Counted from the first letter of the stretch, positions 44,586 to 58,200 are shown. The stretch: DNA of 64,000 bases from Herbaspirillum rubrisubalbicans (GCF_003719195.1 NZ_CP024996.1:4340001-4404000), one strand, 5' to 3'. Notes: a model not told the origin generated them from the sequence alone. Made by a program: numbers and translations.

Positions 44586-45761
44586 TCAATTCATGACATT
44601 CAATTCTTCGGTGCGACGCGGCGGATAGGTCTCCCATTGGCTGCAGCCAGGGCATTGCCAGTAGAACTGGCGCGCCTTGAAGCCGCAATGGCTGCACTGG
44701 TAGCGCGCCAGCTTCTGCGTATAGCCATGCACCAGGGTCTTGACCACGGCCAGCTCGGGACGCACGCTCTGGGGCGCGCTCATCATGCGCGCTTCCAGGA
44801 ACTTGTCCAGGCCCAGCAGCGTGGGAGTACGACGCAATTCGTCGCTCACCAGCACGTTGGCGGCATCGATGCCATCGGCGTCCAGCACGGCCTTGAAGGC
44901 CACTTCCAGCAGGTCGATGGAAGGGGCTTCGGCCAAGTAGGCGCGCAGCAGGTTGATCCCTTCCTGCGGACGCCCCACGGCGATGTAGCCATCCATCAGG
45001 CGCTGCGCCACCAAGGCGGTATGCGGCACGCTCTGGTGCTCGACGCGACGCCAGGTTTCCAGTGCGCCTTCGATGTCGCCCTTGGCGCGCAAGGCGTCGC
45101 CCATCAACATGGTGGCGCGCACGCTCTTGCGGTCGGCAGCCAGGGCTTTCTCCAGCAAGGCCATGGCGGCCTCGGTATTGGTGCGCACCAGTTCATCGGC
45201 GGCCAGTTCGCAATAGAACTGGGCGATCTCGCGCTGGCGGCCGCCGGCGCCGGTGGCTTGCAGGATCTCGGCGGCGGAGATGGCGCGTTCCCATTCCTTC
45301 TCGCGCTGGTAGATTTCCAGCAGGGCACGGCCGGCCTGGGCGCTGTAAGGGGTGTCGATCAACTTGTTGAAGGTTTCTTCAGCGCGGTCCAACAGGCCAG
45401 CCTTCAGATAATCCTGGCCCAGTTCGTAGAGCGCATGGCCTTGATGCTCGGCCGGCAGGTCGGGACGCGCCAGCAGGTTCTGGTGCACGCGGATGGCACG
45501 CTCGGTTTCGCCGCGCCGGCGGAACAGGTTACCCAGGGCAAAATGCAGCTCTACCGTTTCGGGATCCAACTTGACGATTTCGATGAAGGCATCGATGGCC
45601 TTGTCGGGCTGCTCGTTCAACAGGAAATTCAGGCCCTTGAAGTAACCACGCGGCAGGGTGCGCGACTCCGAGAGCAACTGGTTGATATCCACCCGCGCCG
45701 CGATCCATCCCAGGCCGAAGAAGACCGGAATGCCGAGCAACCACCAAAATTCAAATTCCAT
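44586..45761 (-). CDS. lapB: Lipopolysaccharide assembly protein LapB
   Basis: LapB (YciM) balances LPS synthesis by directing LpxC for FtsH proteolysis. The 391-residue protein has one N-terminal membrane helix (WWLLGIPVFFGLGWIAARV), TPR repeats (about 40-345) and a C-terminal rubredoxin-like metal site (CSHC..CPGC), all typical. lapA lies 16 bp upstream, and ugd and hldA downstream, so several envelope-sugar genes are together. Confidence 0.95.
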   Translation of the reverse strand: MEFEFWWLLGIPVFFGLGWIAARVDINQLLSESRTLPRGYFKGLNFLLNEQPDKAIDAFIEIVKLDPETVELHFALGNLFRRRGETERAIRVHQNLLARPDLPAEHQGHALYELGQDYLKAGLLDRAEETFNKLIDTPYSAQAGRALLEIYQREKEWERAISAAEILQATGAGGRQREIAQFYCELAADELVRTNTEAAMALLEKALAADRKSVRATMLMGDALRAKGDIEGALETWRRVEHQSVPHTALVAQRLMDGYIAVGRPQEGINLLRAYLAEAPSIDLLEVAFKAVLDADGIDAANVLVSDELRRTPTLLGLDKFLEARMMSAPQSVRPELAVVKTLVHGYTQKLARYQCSHCGFKARQFYWQCPGCSQWETYPPRRTEELNVMN

Positions 45762-45777
45762 AAAGAGAGAGGGACAA

Positions 45778-46104
45778 TTAGAGGATGTGCTGGGCGGTAA
45801 TCACGCTGTCAGGCTGGGGCGGCTGGGCCTGCGCCTGGGCGATTTCTTCCTGCTGCTTCTGGATTTGCGACAGCGCCTTCCTGTAGCGCGCAGCTTCCCG
45901 GCGGTGACGCAGCACCAGCGGTGCCATGGCCAGTACACCCAATACGGCGCCGATCACGAAGAAGGCCAGCAGCACCAGCACCAGCGGGTCGCTGCGCTCA
46001 TAGCCGAGGAAGAAATGCAGGGTCACTTCCTGGGTATTGCGCAGCGCGAAGAAAAAGAAGAACACGAACAGGATGGCCGCGATCAATCGGGAGAGTATTT
46101 TCAT
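45778..46104 (-). CDS. lapA: Lipopolysaccharide assembly protein LapA (DUF1049)
   Basis: The 108-residue membrane protein has two helices (about 5-22 and 41-63) with RNTQEVTLHFFLG between them, as in the LapA/YciS family, then a cytoplasmic coiled-coil tail. ATG 46104 is preceded by AAGGA about 9 bases upstream; a longer frame covers a terminator and is rejected. It is paired with lapB. Confidence 0.93.
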   Translation of the reverse strand: MKILSRLIAAILFVFFFFFALRNTQEVTLHFFLGYERSDPLVLVLLAFFVIGAVLGVLAMAPLVLRHRREAARYRKALSQIQKQQEEIAQAQAQPPQPDSVITAQHIL

Positions 46105-46436
46105 GGCGTAATCCTTTCTGGCGGGTCGTGGTATTGCCCGATGGCGAAGCTGTGCACTGAGCACGAGCGAGCTTGGGTACCGGTTCGCAGCATTATTGCG
46201 CTGGCCGGAAAAATCGCGTCTATTTTGCGCGCTTTCCCGTTCATTCCAGGGCAAATCGGGATTGTACGTGAAAAAAAAACGGCATCCAAAGATGCCGTTC
46301 ATTTTGTTGATCTGCCTTTACACCCGTTCACCTCGCAGTGTGCGAGTGTGCAGCTTTCAACGATTGTTACTGCTCGCGAGCGCAGAAAACTTCATCTGCG
46401 CCCGGCAAGAACTATCTGGTCACAGGCCTAGCCGGG
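46105..46436. other. Gap between ihfB and lapA
   Basis: This 332-bp stretch holds the ihfB terminator (46270-46299) and presumably the lapA promoter. No gene is supported. Confidence 0.6.
46270..46299 (-). terminator. Intrinsic terminator after ihfB
   Basis: On the minus strand ACGGCATC and GATGCCGT pair around a 4-base TTTG loop and are followed by about nine T residues. It lies 138 bp past the ihfB stop. Confidence 0.92.
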
Positions 46437-46742
46437 TCAATCCTCGCGGATTGGCTGGCCGACCATCGCATCCACGCGCTCGCGCAATTCCTTGCCAGGC
46501 TTGAAGTGGGGCACCCGTTTTTCGGGGACCATCACCTTGTCGCCGGACTTGGGATTGCGGCCGATACGCGGCGGACGGCGGTTGAGCGCGAAGCTGCCAA
46601 AGCCACGGATCTCGATGCGCTGGCCGGTCGCGAGAGCGTCGACCATGGCATCGAGGATGGTTTTGACCGCGTAATCCGCATCCTTGGCAACAAGTTGCGG
46701 ATAACGCTCAGCCAGACGGGCGATCAGCTCCGACTTTGTCAT
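46437..46742 (-). CDS. ihfB: Integration host factor beta subunit
   Basis: IHF bends DNA in recombination and transcription. The 101-residue protein has the HU/IHF fold: [48 protein letters not shown] and the [11 protein letters not shown] ending. The [18 protein letters not shown] DNA arm with its Pro residue is intact. It is 13 bp after rpsA, the usual order. Confidence 0.96.
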   Translation of the reverse strand: MTKSELIARLAERYPQLVAKDADYAVKTILDAMVDALATGQRIEIRGFGSFALNRRPPRIGRNPKSGDKVMVPEKRVPHFKPGKELRERVDAMVGQPIRED

Positions 46743-46755
46743 CGTGACCGGAAGA

Positions 46756-48471
46756 TCAGTTCTTGTTGTCGAGCTTGGCCTTCAGCAGCGCGCCCAGGCT
46801 GGTGGTGCCCGAAGCAGCGTTGGAGTCAGCCGACATCTTCTGCATGGCTTCCTGGGTCTCGGCGTTGTCCTTGGCCTTGATCGACAGCTGGATGCTGCGT
46901 GCCTTGCGGTCGATGTTGATGACCAGGGCTTCGACGGAGTCGCCAACCTTCAGGTGGGTACCGGCATCTTCCACGCGGTCGCGGGAGATTTCGGAAGCGC
47001 GCAGGTAGCCTTCGACTTCGTCGGTCAGCTGGATCACGGCGCCCTTGGGCTCAACCGACTTGACGGTACCGGTCACGATCGCACCCTTGTCGTTCAGGGC
47101 AGCGAAGTTGTTGAACGGGTCGCCTTCCAGTTGCTTCACGCCCAGGGAGACGCGCTCGCGTTCCACATCGATGGCCAGCACAACGGCTTCCAGCTCGTCG
47201 CCCTTCTTGAACTTGCGCACGGCTTCTTCGCCAGCTTCGGTCCAGGACAGGTCGGACAGGTGCACCAGGCCGTCGATGTTGCCCGGCAGGCCGATGAACA
47301 CGCCGAAGTCGGTGATCGACTTGATCGAACCCTTGACCTTGTCGCCCTTCTTGTGGCTCATGGCGAAGTCGTCCCACGGGTTCGGCTTGCACTGCTTCAT
47401 GCCCAGGGAGATACGACGACGCTCTTCGTCGATTTCCAGAACCATGACTTCGACTTCGTCGCCCAGCTGGACAACCTTGTTCGGGGCCACGTTCTTGTTG
47501 GTCCAGTCCATTTCGGAGACGTGCACCAGGCCTTCGATGCCTTGTTCGACTTCCACGAATGCACCGTAGTCGGTCAGGTTGGTGACCTTGCCGAACAGGC
47601 GGGTGCCTTGCGGGTAGCGACGCGACAGACCGGTCCACGGATCGTCGCCCAGTTGCTTCACGCCCAGGGAGACGCGGTTCTTCTCTTGATCGTACTTCAA
47701 GACCTTGGCGGTGATCTCTTGGCCAACCGACAGCACTTCCGACGGGTGACGCACGCGACGCCATGCCAGATCGGTGATGTGCAGCAGGCCGTCGATGCCA
47801 CCCAGGTCAACGAACGCACCGTAGTCGGTGATGTTCTTGACGACACCGGTGACGACGGTGCCTTCCTTCAGGGTTTCCATCAGCTTGGCGCGCTCTTCGC
47901 CCATCGAGGCTTCGATCACGGCGCGGCGCGACAGCACCACGTTGTTGCGCTTGCGGTCCAGCTTGATGACCTTGAATTCCAGGGTCTTGCCTTCGAACGG
48001 GGTGGTGTCCTTGACCGGACGGGTGTCGACCAGCGAACCCGGCAGGAAGGCACGGATGCCGTTGGTCAGCACGGTCAGGCCGCCCTTGACCTTGCCATTG
48101 ACGGTACCGGTGACGATCTCGCCGGACTCCATCGCCTTTTCCAGCGAGAGCCACGATGCCAGACGCTTGGCCTTGTCGCGCGACAGGATGGTGTCGCCGA
48201 AACCGTTTTCCAGGGATTCGATCGCAACGGAGATGAAGTCGCCGACGTTGACTTCGACTTCGCCGTTGTCGTTCTTGAATTCTTCAACAGGGATGAAGGC
48301 TTCGGACTTCAGGCCGGCGTTGACGATCACGAAGTTGTGATCCAGGCGCACGACTTCTGCCGAGATGACTTCACCCGAACGCATGTCCTGACGCGACAGC
48401 GATTCTTCGAACAGAGCAGCAAATTCGCTGGAGGTATCAACACCTGCAGCGATAACGGTAGTGGTAGACAT
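46756..48471 (-). CDS. rpsA: 30S ribosomal protein S1
   Basis: S1 brings mRNA to the ribosome. The 571-residue protein has six S1 RNA-binding repeats; near-identical motifs such as [37 protein letters not shown] and [19 protein letters not shown] mark them. Start [10 protein letters not shown] at 48471 has little Shine-Dalgarno sequence, typical of rpsA, which is translated with help of leader structure. A 216-bp leader region separates it from cmk. Confidence 0.97.
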   Translation of the reverse strand: MSTTTVIAAGVDTSSEFAALFEESLSRQDMRSGEVISAEVVRLDHNFVIVNAGLKSEAFIPVEEFKNDNGEVEVNVGDFISVAIESLENGFGDTILSRDKAKRLASWLSLEKAMESGEIVTGTVNGKVKGGLTVLTNGIRAFLPGSLVDTRPVKDTTPFEGKTLEFKVIKLDRKRNNVVLSRRAVIEASMGEERAKLMETLKEGTVVTGVVKNITDYGAFVDLGGIDGLLHITDLAWRRVRHPSEVLSVGQEITAKVLKYDQEKNRVSLGVKQLGDDPWTGLSRRYPQGTRLFGKVTNLTDYGAFVEVEQGIEGLVHVSEMDWTNKNVAPNKVVQLGDEVEVMVLEIDEERRRISLGMKQCKPNPWDDFAMSHKKGDKVKGSIKSITDFGVFIGLPGNIDGLVHLSDLSWTEAGEEAVRKFKKGDELEAVVLAIDVERERVSLGVKQLEGDPFNNFAALNDKGAIVTGTVKSVEPKGAVIQLTDEVEGYLRASEISRDRVEDAGTHLKVGDSVEALVINIDRKARSIQLSIKAKDNAETQEAMQKMSADSNAASGTTSLGALLKAKLDNKN

Positions 48472-48687
48472 AAAAGAAAGTAAGAAAGATTGGCCGGTAT
48501 CCGTGTGATGCAATCAGGCTGACTTGCACTGCCGTCTTCGTTGCCGCCGACGACATGGGTACTGGGTTAGGTTTATCAACACCCGTCAGACTTTGCATCT
48601 GCCGGGCACCAATGGCACTACGGGTACAACAAGGACTTGCCCATGATGGGTGCTGAAAGTGCCGTTTCAAGCAGCTTGCAACGGATT

Positions 48688-49356
48688 TCAGTGCCCCAGG
48701 GCAGCGTACCAGCTGAGTACCTGCTGCACCGCTTCGTCAGCGGTCATGTCGGATGTATCCAGGTGATATGCGCCCTCCGCAGCCTTCAAGGGGGCCGACG
48801 AGCGATTCATGTCGCGTTCGTCGCGCTCCTTCAAATCTCTGGAGAGGTCTTCGATATTAGCAGAAAAACCCTTGTCAATCAATTGCTTATAGCGCCTTGT
48901 GGCGCGTGCTTCCACACTGGCGGTCAAAAACACCTTCAAACGGGCAGTCGGGAAGATGACCGTACCCATGTCGCGGCCATCGGCCACCAGCCCGGGAGGT
49001 TTCCTGAATGACAACTGCAAGCCATACAAGGCCTGACGCACGGTGATCAGGGCGGCGATCTTGGAGGCGGTATTGCCGACCTCTTCGGCGCGGATGGCCT
49101 GGGTCACGTCTTCATTGGCCAGGAAGATATGGGCACCATCGAAGTGGCAATGCAGGTGCTCGGCCGCCTTGGCCAGGGCGTGCTCATCATTGAGCGCGAT
49201 GCCGCGCCGCAACACGGACAACGCCGTCAAGCGGTACAGCGCGCCCGAATCCAGGTAATGGAAACCCAGTTCGCGGGCCACCTTCTGCGCCACGGTGCCC
49301 TTGCCGGAGGCGGTCGGGCCATCGATGGTGATGACCGGTATCTTTGCTTTTTCCAT
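48688..49356 (-). CDS. cmk: Cytidylate kinase
   Basis: This enzyme phosphorylates CMP and dCMP. The 222-residue protein has P-loop [10 protein letters not shown], then [14 protein letters not shown], and the RDMGTVIFP and [14 protein letters not shown] motifs. It lies between aroA and rpsA as in most proteobacteria. Confidence 0.96.
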   Translation of the reverse strand: MEKAKIPVITIDGPTASGKGTVAQKVARELGFHYLDSGALYRLTALSVLRRGIALNDEHALAKAAEHLHCHFDGAHIFLANEDVTQAIRAEEVGNTASKIAALITVRQALYGLQLSFRKPPGLVADGRDMGTVIFPTARLKVFLTASVEARATRRYKQLIDKGFSANIEDLSRDLKERDERDMNRSSAPLKAAEGAYHLDTSDMTADEAVQQVLSWYAALGH

Positions 49357-49413
49357 GGCCTGAACCCTTTATCTGTGAATAATTTAGCGTAATTCCGTTA
49401 AACACAGGGTTTA

Positions 49414-50745
49414 TCAGATCAAGGTTTGTTCGGCAATCTTTTTGAAAACGTCGAAGTAATCCGGGAAGGTCTTGGCCACGCATTTGGGGTCGTTGATGCG
49501 GATACGGTTGCCACGCCGCAATGCACCATCGAGCGCCGCCAGCGAGAAGCACATGGCCATGCGGTGGTCGTCGTAGGTATCGATGGCTGCCGTGCCGATC
49601 TCGGCCGGCGGGGTCACCGTCAAGTAGTCGGCGCCCTCCTCCACTTGCGCCCCGAGCTTGCGCAATTCGGTGGCCATGGCCGCCAGGCGGTCGGTTTCCT
49701 TGACGCGCCAGCTGGCGATATTGCGCAGGGTGCTGGGACCATCGGCATAGAGCGCGGCCACGGCGATGGTCATGGCGGCGTCGGGGATGTGGTTGAAGTC
49801 GGCATCGATGGCTTTGAGGGGCCCATTGGAGGAGGCCTCGATCCAGTTTTCGCCCATGGTGATGGTGGCGCCCATCTTTTCCAGCGCCTCCACGAAACGC
49901 ACGTCGCCCTGGATGCTGTCGCGCCCCACGCCCTCGACCCGCAGCGGGCCACCGGTGATGGCACCGGCCGCCAGGAAATAGGACGCCGACGAAGCATCGC
50001 CCTCGACGTGGATGCTGCCGGGGCTACGGTAATGCTGGCCCGGCTTGATGGTGAACTGTTGCCAGCCATCACGTTCGACCTCGACGCCAAAGCGGCGCAT
50101 CAGGTTCAGGGTGATCTCGATGTAGGGCTTGGAAATGAGCTCACCGACCACCTCGATCTGCATGGCCTCGTCGCGTGCCATCAGCGGGGCGGCCATCAGC
50201 AAGGCGGTCAGGAACTGGCTGGAGACATTGCCGCGCACCTTCATGCGCGAAGACGTCAATTGGCCACGGCGGATATGCAGCGGCGGGTAGCCGGGATTGC
50301 CGGTGTAATCGATGCGCATCCCCACTGCATTCAAGGCATCGACCAGGTCGCCGATGGGCCGCTCATGCATCCGCGGCACGCCATGCAGCGTGTAGTCGCC
50401 GCCCAGCACGGCCAGGGCCGCCGTCAAGGGACGGATGGCAGTACCGGCATTACCCATGAAGAGGTCGGCCTGGTGCACCGGCAGCACGCCGTTGACGCCA
50501 TGCACGATGTAATCCTGGGTGCCTTCGATCTGTTCCCACTTCACGCCCAGGGTCTGCAGGGCCATCAGCATGACCAGAGTATCGTCGGAAGCCAGCAGGT
50601 CGAAGATGCGGGTGGTGCCGCCCGAGAGCGCCGCCAGCAGCAGGATGCGGTTGGAGATGCTCTTGGAACCGGGCAGCTTGACCGTGCCTTGCACATGATG
50701 CACCGGGGCCAGGTCGATATGACGGGGGTAGGAAGCTTGTTTCAT
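49414..50745 (-). CDS. aroA: 3-phosphoshikimate 1-carboxyvinyltransferase (EPSP synthase)
   Basis: AroA condenses PEP with shikimate-3-phosphate on the way to chorismate. The 443-residue protein has [17 protein letters not shown] near residue 23, the [15 protein letters not shown] motif of class I enzymes, and the C-terminal [17 protein letters not shown]. Start 50745 is chosen over 50805 because the family starts there. It lies with tyrA, pheA and serC in an aromatic amino acid block. Confidence 0.96.
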   Translation of the reverse strand: MKQASYPRHIDLAPVHHVQGTVKLPGSKSISNRILLLAALSGGTTRIFDLLASDDTLVMLMALQTLGVKWEQIEGTQDYIVHGVNGVLPVHQADLFMGNAGTAIRPLTAALAVLGGDYTLHGVPRMHERPIGDLVDALNAVGMRIDYTGNPGYPPLHIRRGQLTSSRMKVRGNVSSQFLTALLMAAPLMARDEAMQIEVVGELISKPYIEITLNLMRRFGVEVERDGWQQFTIKPGQHYRSPGSIHVEGDASSASYFLAAGAITGGPLRVEGVGRDSIQGDVRFVEALEKMGATITMGENWIEASSNGPLKAIDADFNHIPDAAMTIAVAALYADGPSTLRNIASWRVKETDRLAAMATELRKLGAQVEEGADYLTVTPPAEIGTAAIDTYDDHRMAMCFSLAALDGALRRGNRIRINDPKCVAKTFPDYFDVFKKIAEQTLI

Positions 50746-50826
50746 CTTGGTTGCTTTTCTGTGGATGATTCGGTGGAGCGATCCGGCCGCCCAGGCGGCC
50801 CTCACATCATTGCCGGGAATAAGGGT

Positions 50827-51714
50827 TCAGCAAGCCTTGCGCTCGGCCGCTTCGATGGCCGCCGCCCATTGCAGCCTGGCGTGCTGGGCATTGGCATATA
50901 CCTGCTCGATGGCCGCGCCGTCGCCAGCGGCAATCATCTCCCGGATGCCCTGCAATTGCACCAGGTAAGCGTCGACTTCGGTGAGCAGCGCAGCGCGGTT
51001 GGCCAGGGTGATGTCGCGCCACATCTCCGGCGAGGACGCGGCAATCCGGGTGAAGTCACGAAAACCGCTGGCCGCATACTGGAACAGTGTCTCGGCATGG
51101 GGCTTGGCGGCGATGTCGTCCACCAGCGCAAAGGCCAGCACGTGCGGCAGATGGCTCACCGAGGCGAACACCGCATCATGCTGCTGCGCCGAAAGACGAT
51201 GGATGACCGCACCGCAGGCCCGCCAAGCCGCGGCCACGGTTTCCACATCGGCCTCCGTGTTCTCGGGCAAGGCGGTGATGACCACCTTCTTGCCTTCATA
51301 CAGTTCGGCCAGAGCCGCTTCCGGCCCGTGCTTTTCGCGCCCGGCAATCGGATGGGCCGGAACGAATTGGGCAATGCGTGCACCCAGCGCCTTGCGGGCG
51401 GCGGCCACCACGTCGCTCTTGGTGCTGCCGGCATCGGTGACGATGGCTTGCTCGCCCAGGTGCGGCGCGATCGAGGCGAGGATGGATTCGGTCTGCGCCA
51501 CGGGCGCGGCCACCAGGATCAGGTCGGCGCCGGCCACGGCCGCGGCCACATCGGTGGCGAAGGCATCAATGATGCCCAGTTCGCGTGCCCGCTCCAGGCT
51601 CTGCACGGAACGACCCACGCCGACGATGTGCGCAACCTGACCGGCGCGACGCAGCGCCAGGGCGAACGAGCCGCCGATCAGACCCACACCGAAGATGACG
51701 ACTTTCTTGAACAC
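50827..51714 (-). CDS. tyrA: Prephenate dehydrogenase TyrA
   Basis: TyrA oxidises prephenate for tyrosine synthesis. The 295-residue protein has NAD-binding VVIFGVGLIGGSFALAL, then TDAGSTKSDV, FVPAHPIAGREKHGPE and SHLPHVLAFALV. It lacks a chorismate mutase domain. GTG 51714 begins the family-like FKKVVIF sequence; another GTG at 51747 would add 11 residues. Spacing to pheA is 39 bp from the preferred start. Confidence 0.92.
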   Translation of the reverse strand: MFKKVVIFGVGLIGGSFALALRRAGQVAHIVGVGRSVQSLERARELGIIDAFATDVAAAVAGADLILVAAPVAQTESILASIAPHLGEQAIVTDAGSTKSDVVAAARKALGARIAQFVPAHPIAGREKHGPEAALAELYEGKKVVITALPENTEADVETVAAAWRACGAVIHRLSAQQHDAVFASVSHLPHVLAFALVDDIAAKPHAETLFQYAASGFRDFTRIAASSPEMWRDITLANRAALLTEVDAYLVQLQGIREMIAAGDGAAIEQVYANAQHARLQWAAAIEAAERKAC

Positions 51715-51753
51715 GTTGGACTCTGCCTTGAAGGATGTCAGGACCACGGGCGC

Positions 51754-52827
51754 TTACAGGCCCAGCGGATAAGAGCCCAGCAGCTTGAAGAAGGCAGCGT
51801 TCTGGCGCAGTTCTTCCAGCGCCTTGGCGACCTTTTCATCTTGCTCATGGCCTTCGAGGTCGACGTAGAAATAGTATTCCCACGCCCCCATGCGGGCCGG
51901 GCGCGATTCGAAGCGCGTCATCGACACCCCATGGCGCGCCAGCGGCGCCAGCAGATTATAGACCGCACCGGCCTTGTTGGGCACCGACAGCACGATGGAA
52001 GTCTGGTCGCGGCCTGAAGGCGCCGTGCGCAGACGGCCGATCACGGCAAAGCGGGTGCGGTTGTGCGGGTCGTCCTGGATGTGGGCATTGACGGTTTGCA
52101 GGCTGTACTTCTGGCCGGCGATCTCGCCGGCTATGGCTGCCACACTATTATCTTCACCTGCCATGCGGGCTGCCTCGGCGTTGGAGGCCACCGCCTGGCG
52201 TTCGATGGCAGGATAATTCATATTGAGCCATGCATTGCACTGAGCCAGGGCCTGCGAGTGGGCACAGATGCGGGTGATGCCCTCCATCTTGCCGCTGGCG
52301 GTCATCAAGCTGTGATGCACTGGAATGGCCACTTCGCCGCTGATGGTCAGGGTGGTCTGCAGCAGCAGGTCCAGGGTGCGATTGATCACGCCTTCGGACG
52401 AATTCTCGATGGGCACCACGCCGAAATCGGCGGTACCGGCTTCGGCATCGCGGAACACTTCATCAATCGAAACGCAGGGCAAGCCCGAGATGGCATGGCC
52501 GAACTGCTGGTACACCGCCTGTTCGCTGAAGGTGCCTTCGGGGCCGAGGTAGGCCACCGTCACGCGCTTTTCCAGCGCACGGCAGGCCGACATCACTTCG
52601 CGGAAGATGGTCTGGATATCGGTGCCCAGCAAGGGACCGGGATTGCGGTCGGCAGCACGGCGCAGCACCTGGGCTTCGCGCTCGGGGCGGAACACCGGGG
52701 CATTGGTCTCGGCCTTGACGTGGCCCACTTCCTGCGCGACGCGGGCGCGCTGGTTCAGCAGGTCGAGGATCTGCGCATCGATAGCATCGATCTTCTGGCG
52801 CAGGGGCAGCAACTTGTCGTCACTCAT
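51754..52827 (-). CDS. pheA: Bifunctional chorismate mutase/prephenate dehydratase PheA
   Basis: This is the P-protein for phenylalanine synthesis. The 357-residue protein has an AroQ chorismate mutase domain (about 1-90, LRQKIDAIDAQILDLLNQRA), a prephenate dehydratase domain (about 92-270, VAYLGPEGTFSEQA, NRTLDLLLQ, RFAVIGR) and a C-terminal ACT regulatory domain (GRDQTSIVLSVPNKAGAVYN, SRPARMGAWEYYFYVD). The ACT motif suggests feedback control by phenylalanine. Confidence 0.96.
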   Translation of the reverse strand: MSDDKLLPLRQKIDAIDAQILDLLNQRARVAQEVGHVKAETNAPVFRPEREAQVLRRAADRNPGPLLGTDIQTIFREVMSACRALEKRVTVAYLGPEGTFSEQAVYQQFGHAISGLPCVSIDEVFRDAEAGTADFGVVPIENSSEGVINRTLDLLLQTTLTISGEVAIPVHHSLMTASGKMEGITRICAHSQALAQCNAWLNMNYPAIERQAVASNAEAARMAGEDNSVAAIAGEIAGQKYSLQTVNAHIQDDPHNRTRFAVIGRLRTAPSGRDQTSIVLSVPNKAGAVYNLLAPLARHGVSMTRFESRPARMGAWEYYFYVDLEGHEQDEKVAKALEELRQNAAFFKLLGSYPLGL

Positions 52828-52957
52828 CTTGCTCTTTCAGTATCTGCACGCCGCAGCCCGGCGCAAAGACCGGCCTGCGGCGCTGTTTGGCGTGGCGTTG
52901 GCAGGGCGTGGCAGAAGACCAGCACCGCACGGGCAACGCGCCCGGGGAGGTACAGCC

Positions 52958-54085
52958 TCAGCCGTGCTGCCGTTCGAAGTCTTTCAGGTAATCGACCAGG
53001 GCCTGTACGCCCTCGATCGGCATCGCGTTGTAGATCGATGCTCGCATACCGCCGACCGACTTGTGGCCTTTCAGCTGCAGCAGGCCGCGCTCTTTGGCGC
53101 CGGCCAGGAAGGTGTCATTGAGCGACTCGTCGCGCAGGAAGAACGGCACGTTCATGCGGGAACGGCAATCCGCTGCGATCCGGTTGCTGTAGAAATCGGT
53201 GCTGTCCAGGTAGCCGTAGAGCAGCTCGGCCTTGGCGATGTTGCGCGCTTCCAGCGCAGCCACGCCACCCTGGCGCTTGATCCACTGGAACACCAGGCCG
53301 GCGATGTAGATCGCATAGGTCGGCGGGGTGTTGTACATGGAGTCGTGGTCGGCCACGGTCTTCCAGTCGAAGGCCGAGGGGCAGAACGGCAGTGCGTGAC
53401 CCAGCAGGTCTTCGCGCACGATGACGATAGTCACACCGGCCGGGCCGATGTTCTTCTGGGCGCCGCCGTAGATGACGCCATATTTCGACACATCCACCTC
53501 GCGTGAGAGGATGTGCGAGGACATGTCGGCCACCAGCGGTGCGCCGTCGGTGTCGGCAGCGACCTCGGGGGTGTACTGGTATTCGACGCCGTCGATGGTC
53601 TCGTTGCTGCAGATATGCACATAGGCCGCATTGCGCGAGAGCTTCCAGTCAGCGCGCGCCGGGATGCTGGCGAACTTGCGGTCGGCCGAGGAGGCCGCCA
53701 CGTTCACAGTGCAGTAGCGCCCCGCTTCCTTGATCGACTTGGTCGACCAGGAACCGGTGTTGATGTAGTCGGCCACACCGGCTTCATGCTTTCCTGCGGG
53801 CGAACGCAACGCCGCCAGGTTCATCGGGATGATGGCGTTCTCGGCGATGGCCCCGCCCTGCAGGAACAGCACCTTGTAGTTGGAAGGAATGTTCATCAGC
53901 GCGCGCACGTCAGCCAGCGCGGCCTCGATGATGGACATGTATTCCTTGCCGCGATGGCTCATCTCCATGACCGACATGCCACTGCCATGCCAGTCCAGCA
54001 TCTCGTCGGCTGCCTGTTGCAGCACTTCCTTGGGCAATACCGCCGGACCGGCGGAAAAGTTATAGACCATTTCTGCGTTCGCCAT
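52958..54085 (-). CDS. serC: Phosphoserine aminotransferase SerC
   Basis: SerC makes phosphoserine and takes part in pyridoxal phosphate synthesis. The 375-residue protein starts near [12 protein letters not shown] and has the PLP lysine in [14 protein letters not shown] and the [16 protein letters not shown] ending. ATG 54085 is used; ATG 54070 is an alternative. It follows gyrA by 43 bp and precedes pheA, the usual order. Confidence 0.95.
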   Translation of the reverse strand: MANAEMVYNFSAGPAVLPKEVLQQAADEMLDWHGSGMSVMEMSHRGKEYMSIIEAALADVRALMNIPSNYKVLFLQGGAIAENAIIPMNLAALRSPAGKHEAGVADYINTGSWSTKSIKEAGRYCTVNVAASSADRKFASIPARADWKLSRNAAYVHICSNETIDGVEYQYTPEVAADTDGAPLVADMSSHILSREVDVSKYGVIYGGAQKNIGPAGVTIVIVREDLLGHALPFCPSAFDWKTVADHDSMYNTPPTYAIYIAGLVFQWIKRQGGVAALEARNIAKAELLYGYLDSTDFYSNRIAADCRSRMNVPFFLRDESLNDTFLAGAKERGLLQLKGHKSVGGMRASIYNAMPIEGVQALVDYLKDFERQHG

Positions 54086-54128
54086 CAAAAAAGGCGGCAG
54101 GCGCGTTGCCCACCGCCCTGGACTTGCT

Positions 54129-56774
<2,646 letters not shown>

Positions 56775-57532
56775 TGGAGAGTCGAAAGATGTTTCCCGGC
56801 CAGAAAAGCGTGCCGGGCGGGCGTGGCCCTTGGACTGATCAGAACGGTGCATTCTAGCACGCCAAGAAGGTCAAAAGCCCGTCAAACGCCCTCATCGCCC
56901 CGGCAACGGCTCGCTTCGGGCTGCAGCAGCATCGCGACAAAGGCTGGCAATGCAGTCCCAGCATGTGAGAGTGGCAGGCCGTGCGCGACGACTCGCTATA
57001 TATATTAGAGGCGACAAGCTGCCAGCCCGAGAGGACAAGCTGCACATGGGCAACTAAGGCGCGCACTGTCCGGCATCGATTTCCCGAGCTCTCGGAGCGA
57101 TAACAAAGTGCAAATGAGTGGAAATTTTTATGCACGGCATTTTCTTTTCTCCGCCATCAGGAAAAACATGAGGCCAGTGCAACGCACAATGCCGCAGAGA
57201 AAATGGCAACTACTTGCCGACGTGAAAATGAGCGAACCGTATGAAATATAAGGATTTTCTTGAAAAAACCCGGCTTTTTTCTGCTGCAACGGAACAAAAA
57301 CAGCCCGAAAATATCCCGTTGCGAAGAAACAACACAGTCCCAAAAACGTTGTCTGGACCAATTGGCAAGCATCGCTGAAGGGCAATCCGTGTGGCAGAAT
57401 GGCGGCTAAGTTCATTACTAGCCCCATGGAACAAGGGCCAGTGACGACCTGAACACATGATATTATTCATTTTTTGATGTCGTAATCTTGTAGCGCAGTT
57501 TATCTGCGGATATCTCACCCGAGAGGAGAAAC
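56775..57532. other. Long divergent region between gyrA and ompA
   Basis: This 758-bp gap is the longest in the window. It has a probable gyrA promoter (56851-56859 minus), an AT-rich part from about 57060 to 57530, a GAAAAAA/TTTTTTC inverted pair (57262-57281, loop CCCGGC) and a CGCAG/CTGCG hairpin (57494-57508) in the ompA leader. Minus-strand open frames here have poor codon use and no ribosome sites. A small RNA gene cannot be excluded. Confidence 0.5.
56851..56859 (-). promoter_or_regulatory. Extended -10 promoter candidate for gyrA
   Basis: On the minus strand TGCTAGAAT fits an extended -10 box about 77 bp before the gyrA ATG. A TTGACC lies only 12 bp upstream, too close to act as the standard -35. 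Confidence 0.45.
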
Positions 57533-58147
57533 ATGAACAAATTAGCAAAACTCGTCTTCGCTGCTGCGTCCGCAGCCATCGCTCTGTCTGCCACCGCTCA
57601 GGAAACCAAGGACATCAAGGTTCGTCCGGGCAGCCTGTACCTGCAAGATGGTCGTGACGTCGTTACCCGCAGCGGTTACGGTCTGTGCTGGCAAACCGCC
57701 TTCGCCAACGGTCCTTGCGAAGAACCGCCGGCCCCGGCTCCGGTTGCCGCTGCTGCTCCCGCTCCTGCTCCGGCTCCTGTCGCTGCTCCGACCTCCGAAA
57801 AGGTCACCTACGCTGCTGACGCTTTCTTCGATTTCGACAAGGCAACCCTGAAGCCGGCTGGCAAGGCCAAGCTGGATGAACTGGTTGGCAACCTGAAGTC
57901 GATCAACCTGGAAGTCATCATCGCCGTCGGCCACACCGACTCGATCGGCTCCGTCGCCTACAACCAGAAGCTGTCGGTTCGTCGTGCTGAATCCGTCAAG
58001 GCTTACCTGGTCTCCAAGGGCGTTGAAGCCAACCGCGTCTACACCGAAGGCAAGGGCAAGTCGCAACCGGTCGCTGACAACAAGACCGCTGCTGGCCGCG
58101 CCAAGAACCGTCGCGTGGAAATCGAAGTTGTGGGCACCCGCAAGTAA
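57533..58147 (+). CDS. ompA: OmpA-domain outer membrane-peptidoglycan anchor protein
   Basis: The 204-residue protein has a signal peptide (about 1-22, ending SATAQ), a short region with a Cys pair (GLCWQTAFANGPC), a Pro/Ala-rich linker (about 64-88) and a C-terminal OmpA peptidoglycan-binding domain (FFDFDKATLKPAGKAKLDEL, GHTDSIGS, NQKLSVRRAESVKAYL). It lacks a beta-barrel, so it is the RmpM-like type rather than E. coli OmpA. Codon use is strongly biased (GCT, CGT) as for an abundant protein. A strong AGGAG site precedes the ATG. Confidence 0.92.
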   Translation: MNKLAKLVFAAASAAIALSATAQETKDIKVRPGSLYLQDGRDVVTRSGYGLCWQTAFANGPCEEPPAPAPVAAAAPAPAPAPVAAPTSEKVTYAADAFFDFDKATLKPAGKAKLDELVGNLKSINLEVIIAVGHTDSIGSVAYNQKLSVRRAESVKAYLVSKGVEANRVYTEGKGKSQPVADNKTAAGRAKNRRVEIEVVGTRK

Positions 58148-58175
58148 TCGATTGACGCTACAAGGCTCTACCAAG

Positions 58176-58200
58176 AACCCCGCTTCGGCGGGGTTTTTTT
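58176..58200 (+). terminator. Intrinsic terminator after ompA
   Basis: AACCCCGC-TTCG-GCGGGGTT followed by a T-run. Confidence 0.95.

Noticed and set aside
43071..45800. Plus-strand open frame of about 900 codons across hldA, ugd and lapB
   Set aside because: It is antisense to three well-supported genes and has no recognisable motif.
56854..57427. Minus-strand open frames between gyrA and ompA
   Set aside because: No ribosome sites, Cys/Phe-rich composition and no similarity to a known fold; better explained as noncoding.
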